A stretch of DNA of 64,000 nucleotides from Sipunculus nudus (lineage: Eukaryota; Annelida; Sipuncula; Golfingiida; Sipunculidae): the NCBI GenBank assembly GCA_026874595.1, contig CM049306.1:34116019-34180018 (forward strand), written 5' to 3'. The notes under the pieces were generated by a model, which was not told where the DNA came from, did no database searches, and was given only the letters and a program-made list of their open reading frames with translations. The position numbers and the translations under genes are program-made. Position 1 is the stretch's first letter; the number at the start of each line of letters is the position of its first letter. This document shows, piece after piece, positions 36,533 through 48,555 of the stretch.

Positions 36533-36890
36533 TGAACTCGAGTCCACACCATCCGGGTTCGAGTGCATTTCCGAGTCCTAGCCACTCGAGTCCAAGTCCA
36601 AGTCCGAGTCACTGAACTTCTAGTCCAAGTCCACCTTCTCTTAAGCCGAGTCATTTGGGACCGGAGTGCAAATATATTTGGTAATATTTAGTTGGTAGTT
36701 TGCACTTGTATATGTCTATATTTCATGTGACCAAGTATTATTTTCTACTGGACTAGAGATGGACCTGATCTGTTATCTCGAGGCCTTACCTCCGATTCCG
36801 AATACAAGTCCAAGTCCCTAAACAAGTCCATGGACGCGAGTCCTGACTCGAATTCAAGTCCGGCCTCGAGTCCTACATCTCTGGGACACA
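36533..36890 (+). repeat. GAGTCC/AAGTCC repeat family R2, copy 1
   Basis: Two blocks rich in the hexamers GAGTCC and AAGTCC (36536-36655 and 36770-36872) flank an AT-rich spacer containing TATATGTCTATATTTCATGTG and a CTACTGGACT motif. The same two-block plan, with a matching spacer, recurs at 47310-47825 in the same orientation, and a looser version at 59325-59805. The 90-codon antisense and 64-codon sense frames here are repeat translations. Confidence 0.75.
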
Positions 36891-37870
36891 TATGCAGTAG
36901 CTGTATGCCTGGTTCCATTCCGTTGCTTATCGTTGACGTAGTCAGTTTTTTGTACCTTAACCTGTCCCACGTAACAACTATGTTCCGCACATATCTCACG
37001 GATATTAATAGATACACGTCATGACGGCTATATCCCAGGAATAGATCGAGTGGCTGTGACGCACAACGACTTCTGATTACAATCGGATTACTTGTTTGCT
37101 TATATATTGGTCCTCTGTCAAAAATCTAAAAATTCAGATCTGTTTTTTAATTTAGTTGTTTATTATTTCAGCGATATTTCAGTTTGGCATTTCAATCAAC
37201 ACAGCAACACTGCTGTTTCTCCTTTTTTTTTTGTTTCTATCAGGCTAAAGTACATCCGTTTATTATGGTGCGGTTGTGCTCTAATGGAAAATCTACAATC
37301 TATAATTAAATTCGGAAAGGTATAAGCTTTGACATTTACTATCTAACGTGGCATCAATTATTATGGCTGTTGTCAATGACCTCATTAATATTCAATGAAA
37401 CACATCTATAATATATTTACTTTGTTAAAATGCAACATCACTTTTGCTTGCTTTGGTTTTAAAGTCGGCCCTGTCTCAGAAAAGGAGCTCTTTCTTCAGG
37501 CTGACCATAATCTCTCCATTCTGATGAAACAGCAATTCATATAAATCATTGTTGACAGGCCTTTTCGAACATATATTAGTTGTGTAATGTTGAATCAATG
37601 GCAAAAAAATCTTCATTTATAAAAATTGTTTTAGACTCGTGATAATAAAAATTGAAAAAATGTCCATTATTTAGCGTTTTTCCGTATATGGTATTTGTTA
37701 CGGTAAAATGTTCATTCCTAATTATTTTTGAAACAATGTAAAAGTATTAACACATTTAATCAAAATATGCGTGTTTAAGAATCCGGTAAAAAGCAAGCTG
37801 TTTTTAGAGCTTTTTTATTAACCCGCGTGACAATTTTTCAATTTTTTCTTGATTTTACTCTGTACAATAT
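36891..37870. other. Non-coding stretch
   Basis: No gene or element boundary recognised. Confidence 0.5.
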
Positions 37871-37871
37871 G

Positions 37872-37946
<75 letters not shown>
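37871..37946. repeat. (TA)n array
   Basis: About 75 bases of TA repeat with one TG interruption. Confidence 0.95.
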
Positions 37947-37947
<1 letters not shown>

Positions 37948-38397
37948 CAAATGTAAAGTCTCCATTTTAAACTTTAAAATGTAAAATGTAATAACAGGGA
38001 TTACTATGGGGTCTCATTCGAGTTTGTCATTATTAAATTTATTTGTTAAATGAAGTTTTTTAGCATCGATTTTACCTGTTTCACACCCTTTGGTATCACT
38101 TCGTTTTTGGTCAGGTTTGGTTAATATCCACTAGAGGTTATAAGGGGACTTCCCAAATGACAGTAAGGCACATCCATATACTGACCGGCGTCAGCAGGAC
38201 GAGACGTCTCAGCTGTTCCATGGTGTATGTATTCTTTTCTTAAAGTTTGTTTCATTTATGTGACTGTAACCTACAACGTCTGCTAACACTACAGCCACAC
38301 ATGTTTAACTGTGCCGGTGTTGAGCCACCCCCCCCCCCCCGCCCCTGGGTGAAGCCACACACATGAACAATCATTAACATCACATATTCACGGCATG

Positions 38398-38398
<1 letters not shown>

Positions 38399-38447
<49 letters not shown>
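38399..38447. repeat. (TA)n array
   Basis: About 48 bases of TA repeat. The 450 bases between this and the previous array show no matching inverted ends. A C13 run lies near 38328-38340. Confidence 0.95.
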
Positions 38448-38450
<3 letters not shown>

Positions 38451-38594
38451 TAAAGAAAATACTCGCATAATATACTCATAAGAGTAGCAATTCAATATTT
38501 TTACACTTGACGGCGATCACCAAAAAAAACCCCAGAAAAATAGAGTAACTGATTTCATCTCTGCATGGATAGTGCGGTTCATATATTTGCAATT

Positions 38595-38598
<4 letters not shown>

Positions 38599-38657
<59 letters not shown>
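38599..38657. repeat. (CT)n microsatellite
   Basis: About 58 bases of perfect CT repeat. Confidence 0.95.
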
Positions 38658-38660
<3 letters not shown>

Positions 38661-39751
38661 TTCACAGGTGTGTCATTCCTATTTCGCATTAAGATATAAT
38701 CTTGTTTCATCCATGTTAAACATTATCTATTTTAGGACATATTTAAATGTTTTGACCGCGTGCACCAGAGCTGATGTTACTTACCTGCACTGAGAAAACT
38801 GTTCTCCGATGAATATAAATAAATAAATAATATATAACATGTAAACAAGCATTCTAATATTTGCAAAAAAAATTGTATTAAATAATAATTTTCATATTTA
38901 CTTTTCTAATTAGGAAAACGGAAAGATTAATCTTGTAACCAAATATATCAACTACGAGAATAGATAATATAGCGATGAACACATCTTGGCAGTTAAATGC
39001 AAAATAATGTTTATGCTCCCAATGTGTCAATTTCTCTTTTTGATAAATGCTTCGAGGAAAGGGAAACTTGTATCAAAGTGAGTTGGTATTAAGGGCCTTT
39101 CAGACGGGTGGGCGTAGACGAAACCCGTGTCGCTTTCACTTACGTCATATGTTCCCGTTGTGAAAAGTTTAAAAGGTTGTTTTCCTATTAACGTCACATG
39201 AGATTAACATATTGGAAGTATCGTACATTGAAAAGAAGTGACGGCTGCTGTATTAACGCCACCGGAGACTTCATGTCTAATTAAGAGATATGTTATTAAG
39301 CCCCAGCGATTTCAGGGTGTGTCAGTGACGCATTAATGGTGTTTAGGAGAGGACGGCCCCACCCGGACCTGTTTTTACTGGATAATATTTCAGGCGTCGG
39401 GTATAGTACAGTTATGATTGTGGAGATCGTACGTGAAAACAAAAAACAAAAAAAAAAAGAATTTTTTATTTATATTTTATGGGATTTCCTATAAAATATT
39501 GTTTTACATCAAGCATGTGTCTATGTAAGGCAACCAGGGTATTAAATCGTCTTAAATCTGTTCACCCCCCTCGTTGAAAATAATTAATAACTTAACTAAT
39601 AAAGATATCACATCATTGATATATAGCGCTATACCCATTATTTCGACATGTGACCTGTGACATCGTTGTTTTCGTGTGAACGAGAACTGGCGGCCCCATG
39701 AGCAGTTTCGAGAAACGGTGTTATGACCACGGTGTTATGACCAATCAATGG
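38658..39751. other. Non-coding stretch
   Basis: No feature recognised. Confidence 0.5.
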
Positions 39752-40008
39752 GCATGTTAACGAATACAGGAACAGTCTCGGCCCCAGAGACACTCGGCCC
39801 GGAGACACTCGGCCCATGCGACCTCGGCCCAAGAGACACTCGGCCCCAGAGACAGTCGGCCCATGAGCATGGGGACCAAGCGACACTCGGCCCCGAGGCC
39901 CTCTGTCGGTCCCAGAGACACTCGGCCCACAGGTCCGATTCAAGCCTCGGGAAACCCCTCGTTCACACAAATGTTTCCGTAGTAACAAGCTAGATTGACT
40001 CGGCATGA
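39752..40008 (+). repeat. GAGACACTCGGCCC minisatellite, left member of an inverted pair
   Basis: After CATGTTAAC come about ten imperfect copies of GAGACACTCGGCCC (units of 14-18 bp), then CGATTCAAGCCTCGGGAAAC and CGTTCACACAAATGTTTCCG. The whole order recurs inverted at 41816-42070. The 122-codon antisense and 81-codon sense frames over it are translations of the repeat. Confidence 0.8.
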
Positions 40009-40238
40009 ATGGAGTAGTGCCTTGGTCGTCTACAAATACCGGTACTTGAATGCCACGAATTTAAGCAAAAATATAGCTGAATTTTCTATGAATAAAACAT
40101 AATTCACACAACATGTTTACAAAAATATATATTTATACAGATATAATGAAACCGTGCATAATTCTGAAACAATCAAAAGCATTATTCAATGATTCTCCAA
40201 ATAATGATATTTCATATTTTATATATATATATAATACA

Positions 40239-40281
<43 letters not shown>

Positions 40282-40368
40282 ATTTTAATACATATTAATA
40301 TTTTATTTGAAATTCATATAGCTGACTGAATAAATGATGTTGTACAATCGCTTCGCAGTGATAAAGAC

Positions 40369-40426
<58 letters not shown>

Positions 40427-41815
40427 CATTAAACAATCGGATCCATATAAATTCAATGTTCATAATTTTTTGTGTATTACGCTGGAGTAATCTGTCCAAT
40501 GGTTTATATTAATGAATTATGAAACAGACGGAAAATAAGAGAAACTGACGTCATTTACCACGGTTGATTAAAGGTTGGTTGCCGTCTTTGTAAACTCAGT
40601 GGAAGTGATGAGTGCAGTCATAACAATGACCATTGTGTGCATAGTAAGTTCGGTAATTCGACTGTAATGAAGTTACAAAGTAAAGTTGTAGTTTTAATAT
40701 AAATTTTTAAATCAAATTAAAAAAAATAAAAATTGAAAGAATTTTAAATCTTATTTTCAGTATCATTTTGAGCCTTGAATAGTAGGGTGCTACCTGATAT
40801 GTATAAAAATACTGTTAGAATCTTAATGATTTTTTAAATTAGTTTTGTAAGCCAAGATTGCATGACGGTTCTAGAGTACTGGTCAGAATGAATGGCGATT
40901 GATTGAGACAGATGCAGATGAAGGAACTACTTTAATATTTCCAAATTAATGACAATCTTACTTTGTTTGATATTAGAGAGAGAAAGTCTCTCCTTAAGTC
41001 TTCAAAACATATTTTTTTAGAAATCCTTTTATCTTATTGATGATTTTATCTGGGACGCTTCTTGGAACTGATAACAGTTTTTAATGTAAATTAACAGAAG
41101 AAAACAAAACAGTTATATGACTTTTATTTTATCATTTCATTAATTTATCTCCCTCTTCAATTACTCTTTACCTTCCATCTTGTATAAAATGGGTTTTAAA
41201 GTAATACCAAGTGTCCAGTCTGTAAGTGTCTAACTCTGACGTGGGAGGAACTTACGATCCCATTTTTAAATAAAGGTCAGTAAACAGGTCCAATGATAAT
41301 CAGGTCACCTTGCTTCCATGGCTTAACGAATTAATTATATACATACACATATTTTTACACAAATTACTATAAAATTAAGAAAAAGTTTGATAATTTAAAA
41401 TTAGGAGTTAATGGTTTAAGCTAACCGTGAAGGTTAACGTTGCTCTCCGCAGGGTTTGACAGCTTTTTTCCCACAAGCATATGGCCTAAAATTTGTCCAA
41501 AATCCTGTTATATTCTAAATGCTTACCTCAACTTTTATTTATAAATTCAACATTTGAGATTTTAATTTATTAACTAAGTAAAACGGAAGTAAAACATACA
41601 AATAAGATTTTTAAGATTTTCAGTGGAATAATCACACTACTGTTTTGCTGTCCTGTCTTACACAATACAAAATTAACACAAAATGCTATCGGATACATTA
41701 GCCTAAACATAAACATAATATATAACATTTCAAGAACAATTTGGAGATTAAAATGATGTAACGGTTTAATTTTAGCCAGACATTTAACTATTTCATTGAA
41801 ATGGGCAAGGGCGAC
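40009..41815. other. Segment between the inverted minisatellites, with two (TA)n arrays
   Basis: Contains TA arrays at 40222-40273 and 40371-40421 and otherwise AT-rich sequence. No coding region is recognised, so there is no evidence of an autonomous element between the arms. Confidence 0.55.
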
Positions 41816-42070
41816 TCAATATAACTACGGAAAACAATTGTGTTAACGGGGGTTTCCCGGGGCTTGAATGGGACCTGTGGGCCGAGTGTCTCTGGGACCG
41901 ACTGACGGCCTTGGGGCCGAGTGTCGCTACCTCATCATGCTCAGGGGCCGACTGTCTCTGGGGCCGAGTGTCTCTTGGGCCGAGTGTCTCTGGGGCCGAG
42001 AGTCGCTTGGGCCGAGTGTCTCCGGGGCGGATGTCTCTGGGGCCGAGAGTTCCTGTTACCCATGTTAACA
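41816..42070 (-). repeat. GGGCCGAGTGTCTC minisatellite, right member of an inverted pair
   Basis: The complement of the array at 39752-40008, including the GGGTTTCCCGGGGCTTGAAT flank and the TTCCTGTTACCCATGTTAAC end. The 118-codon antisense frame and the overlapping sense frames are repeat translations. Confidence 0.8.
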
Positions 42071-42140
42071 CACCCTGGACCCGCAGGAGCAGTAGGCACC
42101 GGGCCTGGGTGACACCAGGATAAAAAATAAAAATGATAGG
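42071..42140 (+). mobile_element. SINE 3' tail without a head
   Basis: GGACCCGCAGGAGCAGTAGG (42078-42097), then CACCGGGCC...GGGTGACACCAGGATA and an A-rich end. It matches the tail of the SINE at 22140-22432. Here it directly follows the minisatellite instead of a tRNA-like head. Confidence 0.65.
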
Positions 42141-42549
42141 AATTAGCATTTTTCAGAAAACATTTAGTTTACACTCAAAGTTTGGTCTGGTTGCAACTTT
42201 TAATACTTTCAATACATTTTTAAAAAAATAAATATGATATTCTTTTCGTTCCATTTCCAAGGAATAGGGCGACTAAAAATTCTTCTGGTAGTCAAGGTTT
42301 GATATGTGGGGTTTCAAGAAAATATTAATATCTCCAAATTCCACTTCAGCCTCGAACGCTGTGTCTTGTGTATATTGTAAAATAGAAAGACACGCCTCAA
42401 ATCAATGCACATCAACAATTTAGGCTGTGAACTGATTGTTGCTGGGTGAACCGAGAAACGTGTATTAGTGACAATAGGAATATCTAAGAGGATTATTGCT
42501 ACAACAGGAATACTCGAAACTTGATGGCAGTACCCATGATGGCCTTGGA

Positions 42550-42553
<4 letters not shown>
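42141..42553. other. Non-coding stretch
   Basis: Nothing recognised. Confidence 0.5.

Positions 42554-42615
<62 letters not shown>
42554..42615. repeat. (CT)n microsatellite
   Basis: About 62 bases of perfect CT repeat. Confidence 0.95.
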
Positions 42616-42618
<3 letters not shown>

Positions 42619-43885
42619 AGTGGAGCGTCTTAACCCGTTAAGCTAAGAGAGGATTTCAGTTTAAACAAACCAGTTGCCAAGCTACTTTTTTTGTTCGGTT
42701 CGGTTTGTTTGTTTTTTTGCATTACCCTTTTGCGACAGAGGAAAATAGTGGTGTACATCAAATGAAAAATCTTTGAGATCTTTAAGAAGTATATAACGAC
42801 CTCTGTGATTCAAGGTTACAGATTTGAAGTGTGGAGCATCTTCTCTTCTTCTATACAGTATCCAGGACAGTTCTATACCGGTTTTTTTACACGTGCTAAA
42901 AGCATTGCTATTGTTATTATTGTATGAGACCCTCCTGTAGCGTGCACTTTGAATCCTCTAGGAGTTCTTTGGCTTGTTTCAATAGCATGCAGAAGCCCTA
43001 AGGCAAAATCATTGTCGCACAAACATTAGCTTATCGTATATGAGGTATCGATATCAGGTATGGTAAACATGACTTGTTCCATACAAACCCCAGAATAAAT
43101 ATAATCTTCCTGGTTCCTCTGATATCGTACCTTATGAGTCACAGTTTTTACTATGGTATTCTAAACGATGTGGATTCACGTTAATATTTCTTTTGGCCAG
43201 TTATACACGTCGGGCCTGTTAAACTTATTTGGGAACTTACAGCTTATTTAAAAGGAAATTAAATAGTTTTTTTATCTAGGGTTTGGAGAATATACCTTCC
43301 ACGTGATGACCATGCCCAGGGGACTTTAAGTAGCAGATAGAACACTTATATAAAAAACACGTATATACACATTTCAGACATTAATTTGCATTGCATTACA
43401 ATCTCTCCCTCAAAACCTTTAGATTGGACCTTCAATTTACTCGGGAAACAGAGAAACCGTATGTTCAGCTTCCAGGGCCGCGTTCGTTTGTGAGGAAAAC
43501 TTTCTTTCAATGCCCGCGATTTTGAGGATCGGGTGACGTAATAGCGTTTTCCCCTTGAAGTTCGGTATTTACATCTTGAAATACAAATCTTTGTTAGAGC
43601 TACCGGTTGATATGGTTGTGATATCTGAGTATTTTTTGCATCAAATCGAGTTGTTTTTAACCAGATATCTTGTATTCTGGAGCATTCCTACATTTCCACG
43701 CGTCACGTATCATAGACAGGGGTATCTTGTGGCTCTTGTATGGAAATCACTGAGAAACATCAAAGGATTCTGTGTCCAAGTATAAAGCACTGCTAACCAA
43801 ATATAGGACTCTTCGTTGATTTATTTCAAAAGATGCTTTGGTAACTGTCGGTTTATCAAAGAGTTTATCCAAAGGCAGAGGTTTT

Positions 43886-43888
<3 letters not shown>
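42616..43888. other. Non-coding stretch
   Basis: No gene or element recognised. A 76-codon frame at 43555-43785 has no domain. Confidence 0.5.
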
Positions 43889-43939
<51 letters not shown>

Positions 43940-43968
43940 TATATATATTTATATATATATATGTGCCT
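43889..43968. repeat. (TA)n array with terminal GCACATATA...TATATGTGC hairpin
   Basis: A TA array runs to 43934. It is followed by a near-perfect inverted repeat, GCACATATATATAT against ATATATATATGTGC (43935-43967), around a short TTT centre. Confidence 0.85.
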
Positions 43969-44061
43969 ACACTTTTATTTATTTAATAAAATTCAGAATT
44001 CAATTTAACTTACTTTAACATATCATTACCTGTAAGGATATAAATTTATATATATTTATTT

Positions 44062-44185
44062 AACTGGACTTTTATTCTCTTAGAAGATTTATTTGAACTG
44101 TTCATCGGGATTATTTGCTTTAAGGGACTTTTTGTCGCTGTGACAGTGGTGGTATCCAGGTACTGTACTGTAGAAAATTTCAACA
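44062..44185 (+). mobile_element. Diverged internal fragment of the LTR family
   Basis: GGACTTTTATTCTCTTAGAA, then GGGACTTTTTGTCGCTGTGA and CAGTGGTGGTATCCAGGTAC, match the middle of the LTRs at 55372-56215 and 57396-57931. Both ends are missing. Confidence 0.6.
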
Positions 44186-44485
44186 TTAAATGTAATTTAA
44201 GAAAATTACAAATCCAAATATAGGCTACGGGGACCACCTGGTGGGACTGTAAGAGTGCAGAGCTTTAAACTGGACCAGAAACGTTTTTATTTCTCATCTT
44301 TCAAAGCATGCTTAGTTCAGAGGACAAATTCTTGCATTGTAAAGTTTAACAACTCTAGTCTAGATAATTATATGCGATATTTTTTCCTAATCAAGGAGTT
44401 CTTAAAGAGGTCCATTTCGATATCTGACGTCAATTAACTGAAGATAAACCTTGAATCTCTGAATAAACCCATAATATTCCGATCT

Positions 44486-44740
44486 CACACTACACAGGCT
44501 AGAGGTAAATCAAAGGATCCAGGGTTATGCATATTACGTTTTGCAAATGATGATTCATTGGCTTCCGTACAAAGACCCTGTTCAGTTACATTGTTTTTCT
44601 GTTTGTCATTTGACGCATGTACTGTGTTGACTAACAGTTTGTAAACAAACAAGCTCATACACTCGTCCCAGAGGCGGTATAAGAAGATCTTGAGCAGGCA
44701 TTACCTCAAGTTATTTAATACGTACAGAGAGAGAGAGATT
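44486..44740 (+). mobile_element. TTAA MITE family R1, strongly diverged copy
   Basis: In family order: CACAGGCT, CGTTTTGCAAATGATG, TTTTTCTGTTTGTCA, TTTGTAAACAAACAAGCTCA and GAGGCGGTATAAGAA, followed by AGGCATTACC. The termini are lost. Confidence 0.5.
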
Positions 44741-46301
44741 AATGGTTGCCTTTAATGGAACATTACGTTCTTTCATATAAACTAGGCACTTAAGACAACC
44801 AACCATTATACCCTGCAGTGTATTAAGTAAAACAGATACCTTAATATATTAGTAAAAAACAGTGGGATTTTTCATAACTGGTGGGCGGAACGGACGAGAT
44901 AAGGAATGTTTTATGTTTTTATCAAATATTGAACTGACTCATGAACATATCATGTTATCTGACTTGTCACCCGCAAATAAATGTTACGCTTAAGAATTCA
45001 TGAAGAGTGTGGGGTATTTTCTGAAGTTTAAAACAAATAATTGCATAGTCTTCTTCCTATTAAACGTTATGTGTACAAGGGAAGTGTCCCCAAAACGCCA
45101 CCGCAACTGAACGATGTTAGGAAATCAGCTATGGAGGTACGACCTTTGAAATTAGGCCAAGGTGAGAAATTAATACCAAATCAGTTGTCTGGGACTAATG
45201 TCGTGCCCTGCCGTCATTTATTTTAAATCAGCGGGGGACCTACGAAAGCCAACCTACAAAATATTTTACCCAGTGACACAAAATTAAATCCATCATCTCC
45301 GGTATGCCTAGCGTTTCTGGAGGAAGGGGGGCTAAAGAATAATTTGGACCAATCATTATATAAATGAAACAATAATGCGTCGGTAGACGTAGAAGCACTC
45401 CAGTTAAGAATAAAATATTTGATATTTCTTAATAATGAAATAACGTCACGTGTTGGCGTCTTTTAAAGGAAGTATTTCATAACGTTGAATGTGCTAAGTA
45501 ATCCCTTCACCCAATCGACATCAACTTTCAAGTGTCCTTGACCTATAATTTCAGTCAATATGTTGTACAATATTTAGACCGTTTTCTCAGATAGTACATT
45601 GTTTCACTAAAACTCGTTTCGATGTATAGTGTTGGTTACATATAGACAATTACAAGAATATATGGTTAAGTCACTGACATATATAGCAAACAAAATTCAG
45701 AACTGTATAAACTTTGTTCATCAAGATGCAGCACGTGATAATAATAAGACATGCAATAAACTACGAATGCGGTGTAAAAAAATGATCTCATTAGTGACAA
45801 AACTTGCGTGTACGCGTACAGCAAAAGAGACGGAGACCACACCCACGTCACTACAGCCACTTTAACAATGAGTCATACCTGTGATACTGAGTATAATCGA
45901 CACTTGTCAGCCCTGCCCGTCATTCAGAAACCTCACAGCCACAGGTGTTTATATCCCCTAATGTACACGCTACCTTTGTATATTATTAACATTTATGATA
46001 TTGTATTATCAAAGGAATAGAGACGTGATCCAGCTTATTCATAGAATGTGTTCTTATACATTTAATGTAAATGAGGCTGTGTTTACATTCTAAGGTAGAT
46101 AAGCCTTCATACCGTACCACGGCATGATGCCACCTGGTCTTGAAACGCTGCACGCTCACTGTGTACTTTGTCTTCTGTGTACCTTCTCTAATGGAAATCA
46201 TATAAATCGCTTGATTATTGCTTTCAAAGAGAAGCAACCTTTGCCATGTCGGGGAACTCTTTTGTAGGATGCTTAAAAAAACGTGTATGCATTCACGTAT
46301 T
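44741..46301. other. Non-coding stretch
   Basis: No gene recognised. The longest frame (45986-46309, antisense, 107 codons) shows no domain. Confidence 0.5.
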
Positions 46302-46570
46302 CGGCCCATATTCCAAAGTTCATTCTTGTATAAGTGACTCTACATTTGTGAATATTCCTTGATGGCGTTCCTGAATCCAGATCATGTGCCGGATCCACCC
46401 AAAATCTAGTCGATTCTTCACCGGCCAATTCCCGAATTGCCCTTAAGATTGCATGAGCTCCCGTTCAAGATTGCGTAATTACAATCACACCCACACAAAG
46501 CAACCACGCAAACACACCAACACACAAACACTCACGGACCAGGATGAAGGCAAACCATCCATGCGGAGGC
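46302..46570 (+). mobile_element. Dispersed repeat family R3, copy 3
   Basis: CCATATTCC, then AATATTCCTTGATGGCGTTC, CCTGAATCCAGATCATGTGC and CGGATCCACCCAAAA, then an ACACA-rich tract and ATGCGGAGGC at the end. This is the clearest copy of the family seen also at 4702-4972 and 19076-19310. Confidence 0.68.
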
Positions 46571-47309
46571 AATTAAATATAGCATCACGTGATTGCGTGG
46601 GTGCAGGAGAGGGCTTTTACATCAAAGACTAAGGGGGTAAAATACCAGGGGTGACCCCTTGCTCATCTAATAAAAACATAAGAATATTTGTACTGGACAT
46701 TCATGTGCCTGGTGATATATGGTTATTCTTTAATCTTATCTGAGTGAAACTAGTTCATTCTGTCACTGCTCTCAATGGCTTGCATATCAGATGCCTTATT
46801 AAACTATAATATATGGAGTCGACAAACGACTAGGTGTATCCGCCGAATCATATTGAAGTTAAGAATGTATACTGATCTAATAGCTCTCGAAATTCCTATT
46901 ATCAGAGACACCAAGTTATCAATAGCAATACAACCTTACAAATTAGTCTTGACTTGAGATCCTTCAGTATTAGCATGCTACAAAGTATGCGCTTCTCAAG
47001 TCATTTTCGGTGGATACTGTTAACCAAGATGATTTTGAATGAGATATGAATGTTTATACTCAGAAAAACTCAAATTTACTTTAATGTGGCGTCACCACTC
47101 TTGTGTATGAAATCAAAGCTACAAAGATCATGGTCAGTATCTATGGACATACGAAATTTTACGCGGAAAAGTAAAACCATTCTCAGGATATTTTCACTCA
47201 GAAGAGACGAATAGAGGACGCCATGCGAAGACGAGAAGTGAGACGTTTCCGTTGATAATTTAACAGATTGATTACGTACGGGCATACAGACTCGCACACA
47301 CACTAGTGT
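46571..47309. other. Non-coding stretch
   Basis: Nothing recognised. Confidence 0.5.
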
Positions 47310-47825
47310 TGTAGTCAGTCCACATCAACCGAGTCCGAGTGCAATTCCGACCCAGGCTACTCGAGTCTGAGTTCAAATCCTATTCCTTGAGGTTCGGAGT
47401 CCGAGTCATTTGGAATCCTAGTACAATACAAATCATTTTATAAAAAGCAATTTTAGAGGAAAATTAGAGATTATCATGTGTGTTTTAGGTTAATTGGCAT
47501 GCGATTTTCACTTCCATATTTATTTATTCCCGATGCTGAGATAAAGCTTGTTATGTATAGTCGTTTTCTAGTATTCTGTTAGTATTTCGCACATGGATGA
47601 AAGTTTGGTAAATATAATTTTGTAGGCTTAATATAATTTTGGTAGTTCGTTCATGTATATATGTCTGTACAGTATGTGAAATATTTTTTTCCACTGGACT
47701 CGAGATTGTCTCAGATTGATTACTCGAGCCATAACCTCCGAGTCCGAGTTCAAGTCCGATTCCAGCATCCCAAGTCAAAGTCCGAAACCGAGTCCCGAAA
47801 AAAAAAGACTCGAGTGCGAGTTTTC
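47310..47825 (+). repeat. GAGTCC/AAGTCC repeat family R2, copy 2
   Basis: Two hexamer-rich blocks (about 47325-47425 and 47695-47820) around a spacer that includes TATATATGTCTGTACAGTAT and CCACTGGACTCGAGAT, matching copy 1. The 120- and 77-codon frames inside are repeat-derived. The next element begins 34 bases later. Confidence 0.75.
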
Positions 47826-47849
47826 GTGACATACATATGTGGAACACAT

Positions 47850-47858
47850 GTTGAGGGC
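47850..47858 (+). repeat. Target-site duplication GTTGAGGGC, left copy
   Basis: Matches 48547-48555 (GATGAGGGC) at eight of nine positions. Confidence 0.75.
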
Positions 47859-48546
47859 TACGCTCCCGTGGCAGTGGAAATCTTGCGGTTCTAAAGAAGC
47901 AACTGATTTTCACGCTGCCAGCTTTGACCGTTTATGATATATTTAGACACCAGATGGCGGTTCGTTGTCCGCTGTGTATGATGTGACAAGCAGCCAATGA
48001 GATGCCAATAAAAAAACACTCGACAGGCATCTTGGATCCGCCCATAGATGCGCGTCAAGCGCCCTTTGATGAGTTTACGGTCGAATTTTAATTGCTCCCT
48101 CTGCATTCTCGCATCATCGACCGATTCGATTATGACATTATGACTGTGTTAGCGTAGCCATTTATCTGTTGTCTGCAGAACTTAAACCAGCAAGCGAGGT
48201 GTGCACGCAGCCTTTGTTGTTACCTTTCGTTTGAATTACAGCTAAACGGCCGGGCATCCTATGTGCCCAAGGCCCAAAGCAAACCACGTCTGGGGCAATT
48301 CTCTCTGAGCCTGTGGCCTGTTCAGACGGTAACAAAGGCGATGAGCTGTCAATCAAAACGAAATGAACATGATTGGCTCCGTGTATTTTTCGCTTGGCAG
48401 TGTCTCCCAGCACAAGGTCTCACCTGATTGGACAAAAATACAGTGCTCCCCTCTGGTGTAGCAATTCAGGATACGAGGTCATAACAAACAGCGCTAACGG
48501 TATATAGGTACTAGGCCTATAGTTAAAGTTCTGTGTAAAGAGCGTA
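47859..48546 (+). mobile_element. Non-autonomous DNA transposon with 9-bp target duplication, copy 2
   Basis: 688 bp, TACGCTCCC...GAGCGTA, collinear with 20204-20866. It has about 25 extra bases after CTGATTGG (ACAAAAATACAGTG...) and lacks the AAATAAACGTGCG segment present in copy 1. Its flanks form an independent 9-bp duplication with one mismatch. The 83- and 100-codon antisense frames are interrupted in the other copy and are not genes. Confidence 0.87.
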
Positions 48547-48555
48547 GATGAGGGC
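48547..48555 (+). repeat. Target-site duplication GATGAGGGC, right copy
   Basis: Pairs with 47850-47858, with one mismatch. Confidence 0.75.

Noticed and set aside
39638-40006. 122-codon antisense frame rich in repeated Gly, Pro and Arg
   Set aside because: It is a translation of the GAGACACTCGGCCC minisatellite. The inverted copy at 41.8-42.1 kb gives similar artefacts.
20203-48547. A segmental duplication linking the 20-kb and 48-kb regions
   Set aside because: Homology stops exactly at the TACGCTC/GAGCGTA ends, with different 9-bp flanks, so these are two transposon insertions.
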